From Pseudomonadota bacterium (GTDB lineage Bacteria; Bdellovibrionota; JAFGOL01), in the NCBI GenBank assembly GCA_026390535.1, contig JAPLFT010000028.1:1-11168 (forward strand): DNA of 11,168 nucleotides, given 5' to 3'. Within the stretch, counting starts at the first letter, position 1, and the number at the start of each line of letters is the position of its first letter. The translations under genes and the position numbers were made by a program. Positions 1-8,100 of the stretch are shown here, one piece after another. The notes beneath the pieces are model-generated. The model had not been told where the DNA came from. It saw only the letters and a list, made by a program, of their open reading frames with translations, and did no database searches.

Positions 1-159
1 AAAAATAAAAAGAAAATTAAGGCAAAAAAGACAGAAAAAACTAAGATCAAAAAGCTCAAAAATAAACCCAGACTTTTAAAAAAGAAGACAAAAAGACACA
101 TCCCGGCGGTAACACAAGAAGCCACACAAGAAACGACACAGGAAACCGTAACACCTTAA
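1..159 (+). CDS. C-terminal tail of an unidentified lysine-rich protein (partial)
   Basis: Frame 1 is open from the window edge to a TAA at 157-159 and gives 52 residues. The first 35 or so are almost all Lys, Thr and Ile, with runs such as KKKIKAKK; the end is a small Thr/Gln/Glu repeat (TQEATQETTQETVTP). Such tails are usually disordered, basic extensions of larger proteins. The family cannot be told from this piece. The stop lies directly against the stop of the convergent lepB (160-162) with no bases between them, which supports a real gene end rather than a chance open frame. The strong A richness of the DNA could also produce an open frame by chance. Confidence 0.55.
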   Translation, partial: KNKKKIKAKKTEKTKIKKLKNKPRLLKKKTKRHIPAVTQEATQETTQETVTP

Positions 160-819
160 TTAATGAACCAATCCAAGTCTATCCCATCTTATTTTATGTG
201 TTTCAGGGTCTATAGAAAGCCATATAAGAACAATTTTTCCTATAATTCTTTTCTTATCCACTGAACCCCAATTTCTTGAATCTATGGAGTTACTCCTGTT
301 ATCCCCTAATAAGAACAGCCCTGAGCTCGTGTTTGTATATGGTGTTATAAAATCAGGGATCATCTGAATATTGCTTTGCATTACGCTGTAAGATTTATTG
401 TCGGCAAATTCCTTTAAAACCACATTATCACTTTCTATATACTTATATTTTTTTACATTCACATCGTAAATCTTTTTAACTTTCTTATTATTTATTATCA
501 GGTCGCTCAATTTGATATTTACCGTCTCATCCGGCAATGCAATAACCCTTTTTACATAATAGGATGGATCAGCCGGAAGTTTAAAGACAACAATATCACC
601 TCTGGATGGCAGTATCCTGAATAAAAAGCCATAGGCTATTTTTAAGGCTACAACATGATCACCCTTTAACAGTGTCGGTTCCATGGATACCGACGGAATC
701 CAGTAGAAATCCAATAAAAACAGTTTGGTAAATACGATAATGATAATGGTTGCCAGGACAAGTTTGAAATATTTCTTGAATTTATGAAAAGCTCTTTCGG
801 CAAAAACGATCTTTCTCAT
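160..819 (-). CDS. lepB: Signal peptidase I
   Basis: This 219-residue protein is a membrane-anchored serine protease that removes signal peptides from exported proteins on the outer face of the inner membrane. A single hydrophobic anchor covers about residues 18-36. The family motifs follow in order: SMEPT with the catalytic Ser45, the RGDIVVF box near residue 73, YYVKRVIALP with the general-base Lys90, and GDNRSNSIDSRNWG near the C-terminus. The length is normal for the short, single-anchor form. The ATG at 817-819 has an AAGGA ribosome binding site 8 bases upstream. The stop of lepA lies 10 bp upstream, so the two are an operon, as in many bacteria (lepA-lepB). All catalytic residues are present and the gene looks functional. 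Confidence 0.95.
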   Translation of the reverse strand: MRKIVFAERAFHKFKKYFKLVLATIIIIVFTKLFLLDFYWIPSVSMEPTLLKGDHVVALKIAYGFLFRILPSRGDIVVFKLPADPSYYVKRVIALPDETVNIKLSDLIINNKKVKKIYDVNVKKYKYIESDNVVLKEFADNKSYSVMQSNIQMIPDFITPYTNTSSGLFLLGDNRSNSIDSRNWGSVDKKRIIGKIVLIWLSIDPETHKIRWDRLGLVH

Positions 820-829
820 ATTATTATCC

Positions 830-1015
830 TTATTTTACCTTAAGGACAGCGAGGAAGGCCTCCTGTGGAATATCTATATTGCCGACCTTCTTCATCCTCT
901 TCTTTCCCTCTTTCTGCTTTTCAAGAAGTTTTCTTTTTCTGGTTACATCCCCACCGTAGCATTTTGCAGTAACATCTTTTCTAAGAGCCCAGGACCTCAT
1001 AATCCATAGAGGCAT
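830..1015 (-). pseudogene. lepA: LepA C-terminal fragment, shifted frame
   Basis: The last 50 or so residues are the LepA-specific C-terminal domain that binds near the tRNA on the ribosome: ALRKDVTAKCYGGD, RKRKLLEKQKEGKKRMK and IPQEAFLAVLK, ending in a normal position. The first nine residues of the open frame are read out of frame from the DYEV region. Homology begins at about base 988, so the second deletion junction lies near 986-995 and removed about 206 bp by E. coli spacing. Both losses are 2 modulo 3, so three different frames are needed and no full protein can be made without two shifts. Confidence 0.88.
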
Positions 1016-1346
1016 AGCCTCTGGAAATTGATTTCAAAGTATCATAAAAATCATACATAACCTCGGACATGGGAAGATCATATATCAGCTGTACCCTGTT
1101 ATTCTGATAACAAATCATATCAACCTGTTCACCGCGTTTTTCTGTACAAAGGGCAAGCAGATTACCGACGTATTCGGAAGGCGTGTGTATCCTTACCCTC
1201 ATATATGGTTCTTCTATATGCTCAACTCCGTTTTCTGGGAGTTGAGATGGATTATTTATCTCAATTAAATTGCCGTCCTTCATCATAACTTTATATACTA
1301 CTGACGGGGCTGTGGTGATAAGATCAACATTGAATTCTCTTTCCAA
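981..1346 (-). pseudogene. lepA: LepA middle fragment, shifted frame
   Basis: This piece continues LepA after the first deletion. It begins at LEREFNVDLITTAPSVVYKV (the EF-G domain III/V-like region), runs through CTEKRGEQVDMICY and the family signature around LKSISRGYASMDYEV, and then breaks off. The first codon is TTG, the Leu of the conserved RLERE motif, so it is an arbitrary open-frame start and not a real initiation site. After about residue 118 the family should continue for some 69 residues (second-domain core, HRD and IPRQ motifs, AIGxKIIAR), but these are absent and the reading frame meets a TAG at 981-983. Its sequence is otherwise well conserved. Confidence 0.88.
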
Positions 1347-2268
1347 CCTTTGGTTCTACCGGATAAAATCCGCAGAACACCATCTGTTTTATGGGTTTAA
1401 ATCCCGGTAGTGCTTCAGCGGTAGAATTTTCTGAATCTGTTATGGTATCACCTATTTTTGCTTCGGATATGTCCTTCATTCCGGCTGCCACAAATCCGAC
1501 CTCTCCGGCTTTTAGTTCTTCAAGATAAACAGGTTTAGGGGTAAAAACACCGACCTTGGTGACCTCAAAAACACGACCCGTGGAAAACATCTTTATTTTC
1601 ATCCCATCCCTGAGAGTCCCTTCCTTTATCCTCACGAGTTTAATAACGCCCAGATACGGATCAAACCAGCTATCAAATATCAGCGCCTTTAACGGCGCAG
1701 AAGGATCACCTATTGGTGTAGGTACAAGATGAACTATTTCCTCCAAGAGCTCATGAACGCCCTTGCCTGTTTTTGCGGAAATTGAAAGCGCATGCCTTGC
1801 ATCTATTCCTATGATCTCCTCTATCTCCTGCTTTGCAGCCTCTATGTTGGCCACGGGGAGATCCACTTTGTTGAGCACGGGGATTATCTCCAGATTGCTG
1901 TCAGCGGCGATAAAAGCATTGGCTATTGTCTGAGCCTCCACACCCTGGCTTGCATCCACAACGAGTATAGCACCCTCACATGCGCCCATGCTCCTTGAAA
2001 CCTCATAAGAAAAATCCACGTGTCCCGGTGTGTCTATAAGATTCATCTGATACTTATTACCATCGTTGCACTCATAATATATCCTGACCGTCTGAGCTTT
2101 TATGGTAATACCCCGTTCGCGTTCAAGATCCATGCTGTCCAGGTACTGTTCACGCATCTCTCTTTTGGTAACAGCTCCGGTTATTTCAAGAATCCTATCG
2201 GCGAGTGTGGATTTTCCATGATCTATATGCGCAATTATGCAAAAATTTCTTATGTGTTTCTGTTCCAT
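1324..2268 (-). pseudogene. lepA: LepA (elongation factor 4), N-terminal fragment of a broken gene
   Basis: LepA is a ribosome-associated translational GTPase of about 600 residues. This frame gives the GTPase and second domains: G1 AHIDHGKST (13-21), DTPGH (79-83), NKVD (133-136) and SAK (164-166), then conserved sequence to YPVEP at residue 306. After Pro306 the family continues for about 50 residues (the stretch holding RCGFLGLLHMEI), but here the DNA jumps at about 1347-1351 straight to the codons for RLEREFNVDLITTAP in another frame, and this frame reads eight unrelated residues to a stop. A loss of about 146 bp fits, judged by E. coli LepA spacing. There is no other damage, so either the lesion is recent or it is an assembly error. 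The start ATG has no clear ribosome binding site. Confidence 0.9.
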
Positions 2269-2312
2269 TTTATAAATATATGATGGGGCCTAAAAGTCGC
2301 ACCCAACAATAT

Positions 2313-2507
2313 TTACTCCTTGTTAGATTTAATAAGATCCTCAAAGGTCATCTGCCCAGAGATCTCGTTCTTGTATCTTTCTAAGACCAGATTTATGCCC
2401 TCACGGATATACTCTGCCACAGGAACCTTGGTCTTGTTGTGCAGTTCCTTGAGCTTGATGTTCTGCTCCTCTGTAATATATACGGTTGTAGTGACCTTTT
2501 TAGCCAT
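2313..2507 (-). CDS. Ribbon-helix-helix (Arc/CopG-like) DNA-binding protein
   Basis: This 64-residue protein has the ribbon-helix-helix layout: a short basic strand (KKVTTTVYITEEQ), then two helices (residues about 13-24 and 29-45) with the turn KVPVAEYIREGINLVLERY. Such proteins bind DNA as dimers through the paired strand. They are found both as antitoxins and as stand-alone regulators; similar small proteins beginning MAKKVTTTVYIT occur in deltaproteobacteria as far as I recall. No toxin gene is adjacent, which argues against a classical toxin-antitoxin pair. It lies 44 bp upstream of lepA on the same strand and may share its transcript. No strong ribosome binding site precedes the ATG at 2505-2507. 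Confidence 0.75.
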   Translation of the reverse strand: MAKKVTTTVYITEEQNIKLKELHNKTKVPVAEYIREGINLVLERYKNEISGQMTFEDLIKSNKE

Positions 2508-2545
2508 ATAGGTTATGTACTATATTTTAAGGGTAAAAACAAGGC

Positions 2546-2600
2546 TGACGGAAAGGGTGGGCTAGCCAACCCCACAGAGGGCTTACACCCGCACCGGCTT
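2546..2600 (-). pseudogene. Degenerate 3' half of a tRNA-Ser
   Basis: On the minus strand this stretch matches the 3' half of the intact tRNA-Ser at 3446-3535. It has the same acceptor strand CCTTTCC and discriminator G (2549-2556), TCA in place of CCA (2546-2548), a Ser-type long variable arm (GGGTGTAAGCCCTC versus GGGCGTAAGTCCTC) and a T-stem GTGGG/CCCAC. The T-loop is nine bases and has lost the TTCGAAT core, and nothing of the D-arm, anticodon loop or 5' acceptor strand remains. It cannot be a working tRNA. It lies just past the stop of the lipoprotein gene, exactly 900 bp from the same position in the intact tRNA. Confidence 0.7.
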
Positions 2601-2612
2601 ATACAAATTTTC

Positions 2613-3359
2613 CTATTTGAGTGATTTAAGTAACTTATTTATGTTTCCAGTCTCAGACTTATTGGGCTTTACTGCAAGCACTTGCGGAATAACAAGCGTC
2701 TCTTTATCGAATATTTTAGATTTAATTGCACCTATTCCCTGCAATATAACAGCTATCGACGTTGAGTCTATATTAGCCGTCATCGGAACAAGATTGGTAA
2801 TATCCGGTGAACTAATTCCGACTATATCAACCAAAAGTGAACCACTTAACTTAGACTGCTTTGCAGCAAATCCCAAATTTAAAAGATCTCCTACATTAAC
2901 GCCTCGTTCTGTTGTTTTAATATTCGCAGTAACTCTTACTCCAACTCCTACTTTGGCAAATCCCTCCTCTTCCTTATTACCACCCTTATCTATCATTATT
3001 CTCTCTATCGAATATGCCATGTAGTCCATTACCACTGTATATGTATCGCTTTCTCCGCTTACAGATGCCACCATGTATGAAATCTCCCCTTTCTCATTCA
3101 TTTTAGAGAGAATTACGGATGAAGAGATATTGGGAAATAAACATTTTTTTTGTGCTTCGTCTTTAGTTGATAGAGGACAGCATTTTTTCTGCTCTTTCAA
3201 AGTAATACACTCATTTTGTGCTTCACCCTTGTGCCTATATGGGAATGGTGGTACTGGCTGAAATTCTAAAAAATTATCTTGTTTAACCGCAACTTGAGGT
3301 CCTGACGTACAAGAGAAAATAGTAATAGTCATTGCTAGCAACATAAAAAACTTTTTCAT
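2613..3359 (-). CDS. Putative lipoprotein of unknown function
   Basis: I do not recognise the family of this 248-residue protein. It starts with a basic, hydrophobic signal peptide ending in ITIFSC, a plausible lipobox with Cys17 as the lipidated residue, so the protein should be anchored in a membrane facing the periplasm. A Pro-rich linker (about 30-42) is followed by four close cysteines (51, 60, 61, 73). The rest (about 80-248) alternates polar and hydrophobic residues in a way that suggests beta structure. GGGGAG seven bases before the ATG is a good ribosome binding site. The gene lies between an intact tRNA-Ser and a tRNA-Ser remnant, which raises the chance that it came in by insertion. 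Confidence 0.7.
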   Translation of the reverse strand: MKKFFMLLAMTITIFSCTSGPQVAVKQDNFLEFQPVPPFPYRHKGEAQNECITLKEQKKCCPLSTKDEAQKKCLFPNISSSVILSKMNEKGEISYMVASVSGESDTYTVVMDYMAYSIERIMIDKGGNKEEEGFAKVGVGVRVTANIKTTERGVNVGDLLNLGFAAKQSKLSGSLLVDIVGISSPDITNLVPMTANIDSTSIAVILQGIGAIKSKIFDKETLVIPQVLAVKPNKSETGNINKLLKSLK

Positions 3360-3409
3360 TGTTTACTCCCCATTATCTCCTAAAATTTCGGCAGATTTTC
3401 TAATTAAAT

Positions 3410-3438
3410 AGTTTAAACATAAAAAGCTTAAATGTCAT
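3410..3438 (-). promoter_or_regulatory. Candidate promoter of the lipoprotein gene
   Basis: On the minus strand ATGACA (3433-3438) is separated by 17 bases from TAAACT (3410-3415). Both boxes are partial matches to the sigma-70 consensus. It starts 8 bp past the 3' end of tRNA-Ser and lies about 50 bp before the lipoprotein ATG. Read-through from the tRNA is an alternative. Confidence 0.3.
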
Positions 3439-3445
3439 TAGCAGC

Positions 3446-3535
3446 TGGCGGAAAGGCAGGGATTCGAACCCTGGGAGGACTTACGCCCTCACACGCTTTC
3501 GAGGCGTGCACCTTCGGCCTCTCGGTCACCTTTCC
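3446..3535 (-). tRNA. tRNA-Ser(CGA)
   Basis: The minus strand folds as a class II tRNA with a seven-pair acceptor GGAAAGG/CCTTTCC, discriminator G and an encoded CCA (3446-3448). The anticodon stem is CACGC/GCGTG with loop CTCGAAA, so the anticodon is CGA and it reads UCG serine codons. The long variable arm GAGGGCGTAAGTCCTC is typical of tRNA-Ser, and the T-arm CAGGG TTCGAAT CCCTG is intact. Confidence 0.96.
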
Positions 3536-3570
3536 GTTTATAGGTTTGTATGCTACATTAATAGTTGTAT

Positions 3571-3576
3571 AGGGAG
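3571..3576 (+). promoter_or_regulatory. Ribosome binding site that fixes a TTG start
   Basis: AGGGAG lies 8 bases before the TTG at 3585. No ATG is near enough to use it, so it selects the TTG as the start of the membrane spermidine synthase-like gene. Confidence 0.7.
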
Positions 3577-3584
3577 AAATAAAT

Positions 3585-5135
3585 TTGGAAAAGGGAAAAA
3601 TCAAACAAGGCGTTTTTATATTGATGGCTTTTTGCGCAGGCGCCTCTGTCATGATCGTAGAACTGGCCGCCAATAGGATTCTGGCTCCGTGGTTTGGGAA
3701 CAGCCTGTTCACATGGACCGGATTGATCGGAGTAATTCTGATCTCTATGAGTTTAGGCAGTTATCTGGGGGGAAAGATAATTGATAAATTCCCAACCTAC
3801 AGTGTCTTAAAGATCATCCTCCTGGTCTCCGGAATTATCGTCATGATGATACCAGGGCTACAATCACAGATCAGCGGTTTTTATGAAGACCCGGACCTGA
3901 TATGGGGACCGGTAAGTGCCTGTCTTATATTATTTTCGGTCCCTGGAATATTACTGGGGAGTATAACCCCGATAGTCATCAGATTGATAAGTCTGATGTC
4001 GGATGATTTAAGGGTCGGTGTTTCTGCAGGTAGCATATCTGCGGCATCAACGCTGGGAAGCGTTGTAGGCACTTTTGCGACGGGTTTTATTTTAATTCCT
4101 AACGTCGGCATAAGAAATATTTATTTTACTACCGGTGCAGTACTTATATGTTTATCGTTTATTTTAATTATTATGAATTATTTTGAAAGCAGGAAAATAA
4201 AAAAAAAAGAGGTAGCAGCAGTAATAACGCTGGTATTGGTTAGTTTATTACTCTCAGATATAATATTCCATAAGCAAAAAACAGCTAATCTCATTTTTGA
4301 AGAAGATACATTTTATCATCGCATAAACATTTTTTCCTATCCTTTCGACAACGGTATAGATACTGTAATAGCCCTGAATTTAGATACACAGCTTGAAGGA
4401 GCTCAATTGTTAAAATCCAATGAATTACCGATACCGTATCAAAAATATTGGGAGTTGGTAAAAGTTTTTACTACTAACGTTGATAATGCTTTATTTATAG
4501 GCGGAGGAGCCTTTGGAATGCCAATTGCTTTATCCGAGGATTATAAAAGAGCCAATATAGATGTAGTTGAACTGGATCCAAAGGTAATAGAAGTCGGTAA
4601 AAAATATTTCAGAATAAACGCACATGACAGATTACATCCGATAGCGGATGATGCACGACGTTTTTTAAATTCAACCAAAAAGAAATATGATTTAGTTATT
4701 GGAGACGCTTATCATGGACTTAGATATATCCCACCCCATCTGGTTACAAAGGAATTTTTTTCATTAGTTAATCAGTCTCTTACCGATGACGGTATTTTCA
4801 TGATCAATATTATAAGCTCCATTAAAAGCGAGTCCGGAGTTTTTCACTCAATAATAAACACGCTTAATCTTGTATTCAAGAGCACTTATGTTTTTACATC
4901 TACACCGGATTTTTTATACGGTCCCATGAATATCGTTATTGTCGCAAGTAATAAGGATATAGATTTCAAAAAAAGGGCTTTAAGCATGTTATCCAATGAC
5001 AGGCTTCAAAAGCTGGTATCTACTTATATACCTTCGGATATTTACAAACCGGATTTAGCCGATGGAAAATTGCTTACCGATGATTACAATCCCATAGAAT
5101 ATTTAATTACCAAGAGTCTTATTTATAACTATTGA
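3585..5135 (+). CDS. Membrane protein with fused spermidine synthase-like domain
   Basis: This 516-residue protein has two halves. Residues about 8-230 hold six or seven hydrophobic segments in a transporter-like arrangement (GASVMIVELAANRILAPWFGNS opens the first). Residues about 300-410 form a SAM-binding fold: IGGGAFGMP (305-313) for the cofactor loop, VELDP (328-332) for the acidic residue that binds the ribose, ADDARRFL (354-361) and DLVIGDAY (369-376). In true spermidine synthases the last motif reads DSxDP, with two aspartates handling the amine. Here only Asp374 is kept, so the substrate may not be putrescine. Fused membrane/spermidine synthase-like proteins are widespread but poorly understood. 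The start is TTG behind AGGGAG. It is convergent with the usher gene, 14 bp between stops. Confidence 0.85.
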   Translation: MEKGKIKQGVFILMAFCAGASVMIVELAANRILAPWFGNSLFTWTGLIGVILISMSLGSYLGGKIIDKFPTYSVLKIILLVSGIIVMMIPGLQSQISGFYEDPDLIWGPVSACLILFSVPGILLGSITPIVIRLISLMSDDLRVGVSAGSISAASTLGSVVGTFATGFILIPNVGIRNIYFTTGAVLICLSFILIIMNYFESRKIKKKEVAAVITLVLVSLLLSDIIFHKQKTANLIFEEDTFYHRINIFSYPFDNGIDTVIALNLDTQLEGAQLLKSNELPIPYQKYWELVKVFTTNVDNALFIGGGAFGMPIALSEDYKRANIDVVELDPKVIEVGKKYFRINAHDRLHPIADDARRFLNSTKKKYDLVIGDAYHGLRYIPPHLVTKEFFSLVNQSLTDDGIFMINIISSIKSESGVFHSIINTLNLVFKSTYVFTSTPDFLYGPMNIVIVASNKDIDFKKRALSMLSNDRLQKLVSTYIPSDIYKPDLADGKLLTDDYNPIEYLITKSLIYNY

Positions 5136-5149
5136 CAGAGATCTATTAT

Positions 5150-8100
5150 TTAAAACCGTTCTATAGATGTAATAATTTTTTTAATTCCTTCCAGCTTTTT
5201 ACTTTTCTCGTTAAGGCTCAGTTTGTCCCATTCCTGTTCCAGTTTATCCAATAACCTATATAGCCGTTCATACATCCCGAGTCTCTCGTTGTTTTTTGCA
5301 TTCCTGTCATCTTCCAATTCGCTTATTCTCTGTTTAATCAATAGCTTTAAATTTTGCAGGATATTCCTGTTTATTTCATCCTGGATAAGACGTGGAGAGA
5401 AAAGAATCAATTTTATTTTGTTTATATTCGTTATCTTGTTTTCCAAAGACAAATTAGGCCATTCCTTTTGCATCTTGTCCGTAATTGCAATCAATTTCTT
5501 ATAAGTTGTTATTCTGGTATCGGAGTCCGGATCCGCAATTAATTCCGCATTATGGAGTTTAATCTGTATTATATTCTGAATAGACTTCAGTTCATTTATA
5601 TCAACCTCTTTTAAAGGTAGCACCACCTTAGGTTTAGCTTCCTCGGGTTTTATCTCTACAATTTTTACTGTTTTTTCAGCAGCAAGGTCTTCAACAGCCC
5701 CTGTATCTTTAGTAAATTCAAATTTTTGTAGATCCGTATCCCATCTAATACCACTTATCCACTCAGTGCCAGGCATTATGTCTATTACAACCGGTTTGGC
5801 TTTCAGGTTTTCATTATCAAGACTAATTTGATATTTGCCGGGTGTTAATCTCTCCAGAACAAAGAATCCATCTTCAGGATCTATTTCTGAAGTTGACATA
5901 ACCATGGAGTCAGACAATCTGGTCGCTATAATTTTGGTACCGGGGATAATATCTTCTTCCGTATCAATATATCCATCCAGTCCTATTGTGGTGACCAAGG
6001 TCGGATACCAATTGATGTGCGTTCCTTTTCTAAGATAAAGCAGATCATAATCCGTGTCAGGAGTCAGACGATTATCAAGGCTGTTAATATCCACTCTTGC
6101 CTTTATTGTTTGATCTACACTAATACCGTGAACTTTATAATAACCTTCCGCATCTGTAATTGTATCCACATTGCCGATCAATAAAGCAACATCCGGAACA
6201 GGTTTAGGTTCACCCTCTGTTGTATCTACAATTCTACCGCTGACGGTACCGCTATCAAATCTTTGCCACGAATCCGGTCCATTTTTTCCCGCAATGATTC
6301 CATTCCAATAAATTTGCCCCCCTACGTACTGATTCTGTAATGTAAGCCCGACTTGAAGATTTTCCGTAGCTCTATAATTAACTCCTAGCGACAGGTTTTT
6401 TGTTTTGTTGTCATCTATTTCCGCTTTAATATTTACATCCCAGCCGCCTATGTTACTTGTATCTTTCAGCGTATAAGATAATAAATTTCTGGATAGAGAA
6501 CTACTCCATACCCTGGAGATATCCATTCTGCTCTGTGAAGTAAAATCGAGGCTAAACCCCGTTTCCACATCATACGTGGTAATATTAACACCCCTAAGAA
6601 GGTAAATATCAGAAGTAACAAATGGTCTAACATGGTTAGTAATGGCGAATCGGAATGAATTGCTTATTTTTCTGCTAAGTTGATTTTGTTCATATTCTGT
6701 GGACATATCAATTCTGGCAAAGTTAACCTGATGTTTGAACGACCAATACTCTCCTTTTATTGTCCCATTACCCCCGATTGGAAGAAGCGGACTGTTCGGA
6801 TTGTAATATGTATGCTCCACCTGAATAAAATTAGGATACAACAGCGTAAGATCCCCTCTAAACCCCCTGTCTATCTGGCGTCCGTTAATCAGTCCCTGAC
6901 CAAAAAGATTAATCCAATAGAAAGGCATAAAATTCATATCTACCATGGGTGTAACATTTTTCGATGTGGGCAGATACATTGGACTGACACCAATACTTAC
7001 ATTATCCAAGAGACCATATCTTAAAGCGCTATAATACAAATTATAATTAGACTGACTCAGTTTACCGACAAAAACTCTTTCTTCAAATTTTCCCTTTGGC
7101 AGGCTGCTTGCACCCTTAGAGATATTAATAGGTTTTTCTTCCTCCAAACCGTTCGGGTAATAAATCTTTAATTTTACAGTAGTGCTGGAGTTAACATTAA
7201 TATCCGGAAAAGAATATCTTCCATCATCACCAACATTTACCGCCGTTATATAGAATCCATTTACATACAGATCTACTTCCGTTCCTTTAGGTGCAATATC
7301 AGTTATGGAAATTCTGCCTTCTACGTATTGATCCTGTTTTCTACTATCAAACCTGAAACCATAGGACGCCACAGCATCGTGAATCAAAAGAGACGCTTCA
7401 TGAAACGATGTACTGCCGACTTCCATTAAATAAAAATACTTCTTGTTTTTTAGAGTATATGTTCCGTAGGGAGCATTAATGTTTCTCTTTTCACCGACAG
7501 TAAAACCCAAAGATTGGCCAAGTTTACCGGTACCGGTAAAAGCATCCAGAGTTAATTCATAATCAATGCTTGAAGAAGATGCACCTCTGGTCGGTTTTAT
7601 AATACCCAATCTATATCTGGCAGAAGCGTCAAAAAGATCTTCAGGATAGATTATTTTTTTTCTTTCCTCGGCAGCCTGCTCTTCTTTTCTGGCTTTTAGC
7701 TTTTTTAACATTTCCTGATGTTCTATTTTTTTATCATAAACAAGTTTGAAACGCGGTTTTAGCCCCAATATGTAGGTGTCCAATTCCCAATTCGCATCCA
7801 GTGGTAACCATTCGCCAATAACATCGAATCTGACCCAAATATCGTCATCCTTTATCACGATTGACATCGGATCAAATTTTTGAGGTTTGCCCTCCGAATT
7901 CCCCAGTTCCGCATTTTTCCCGTCAAACCAGAAAAACGTATCATTGGGAGGCATAGTACATTCACAATATAATTTTTTTACATCACATTTAACGTTCTCA
8001 AAGCCAAGATAATCGGAAACAAAACCCCTGATATTTACATATGGATCTTCATTTTCGTCCACGTAAACCCTATAATAAGTATCCGATATATACTGGCTCA

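Noticed and set aside
1792..2283. Two plus-strand open frames of 68 and 87 residues across lepA
   Set aside because: They are antisense to the clearly conserved LepA coding sequence and show no family features.
2313..2507. A toxin-antitoxin module with the ribbon-helix-helix protein as antitoxin
   Set aside because: No toxin-like gene overlaps or adjoins it; lepA is downstream and a tRNA remnant upstream.
2546..3456. A recent integrative element with direct att repeats at the two tRNA-Ser sequences
   Set aside because: The fragment differs from the intact tRNA at many positions and there is no integrase, so only an old event is possible; the weaker claim is kept as a finding.
3428..3712. 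A 94-residue minus-strand open frame
   Set aside because: It runs through the tRNA-Ser gene and the start of the membrane enzyme gene, so it is a chance open frame.
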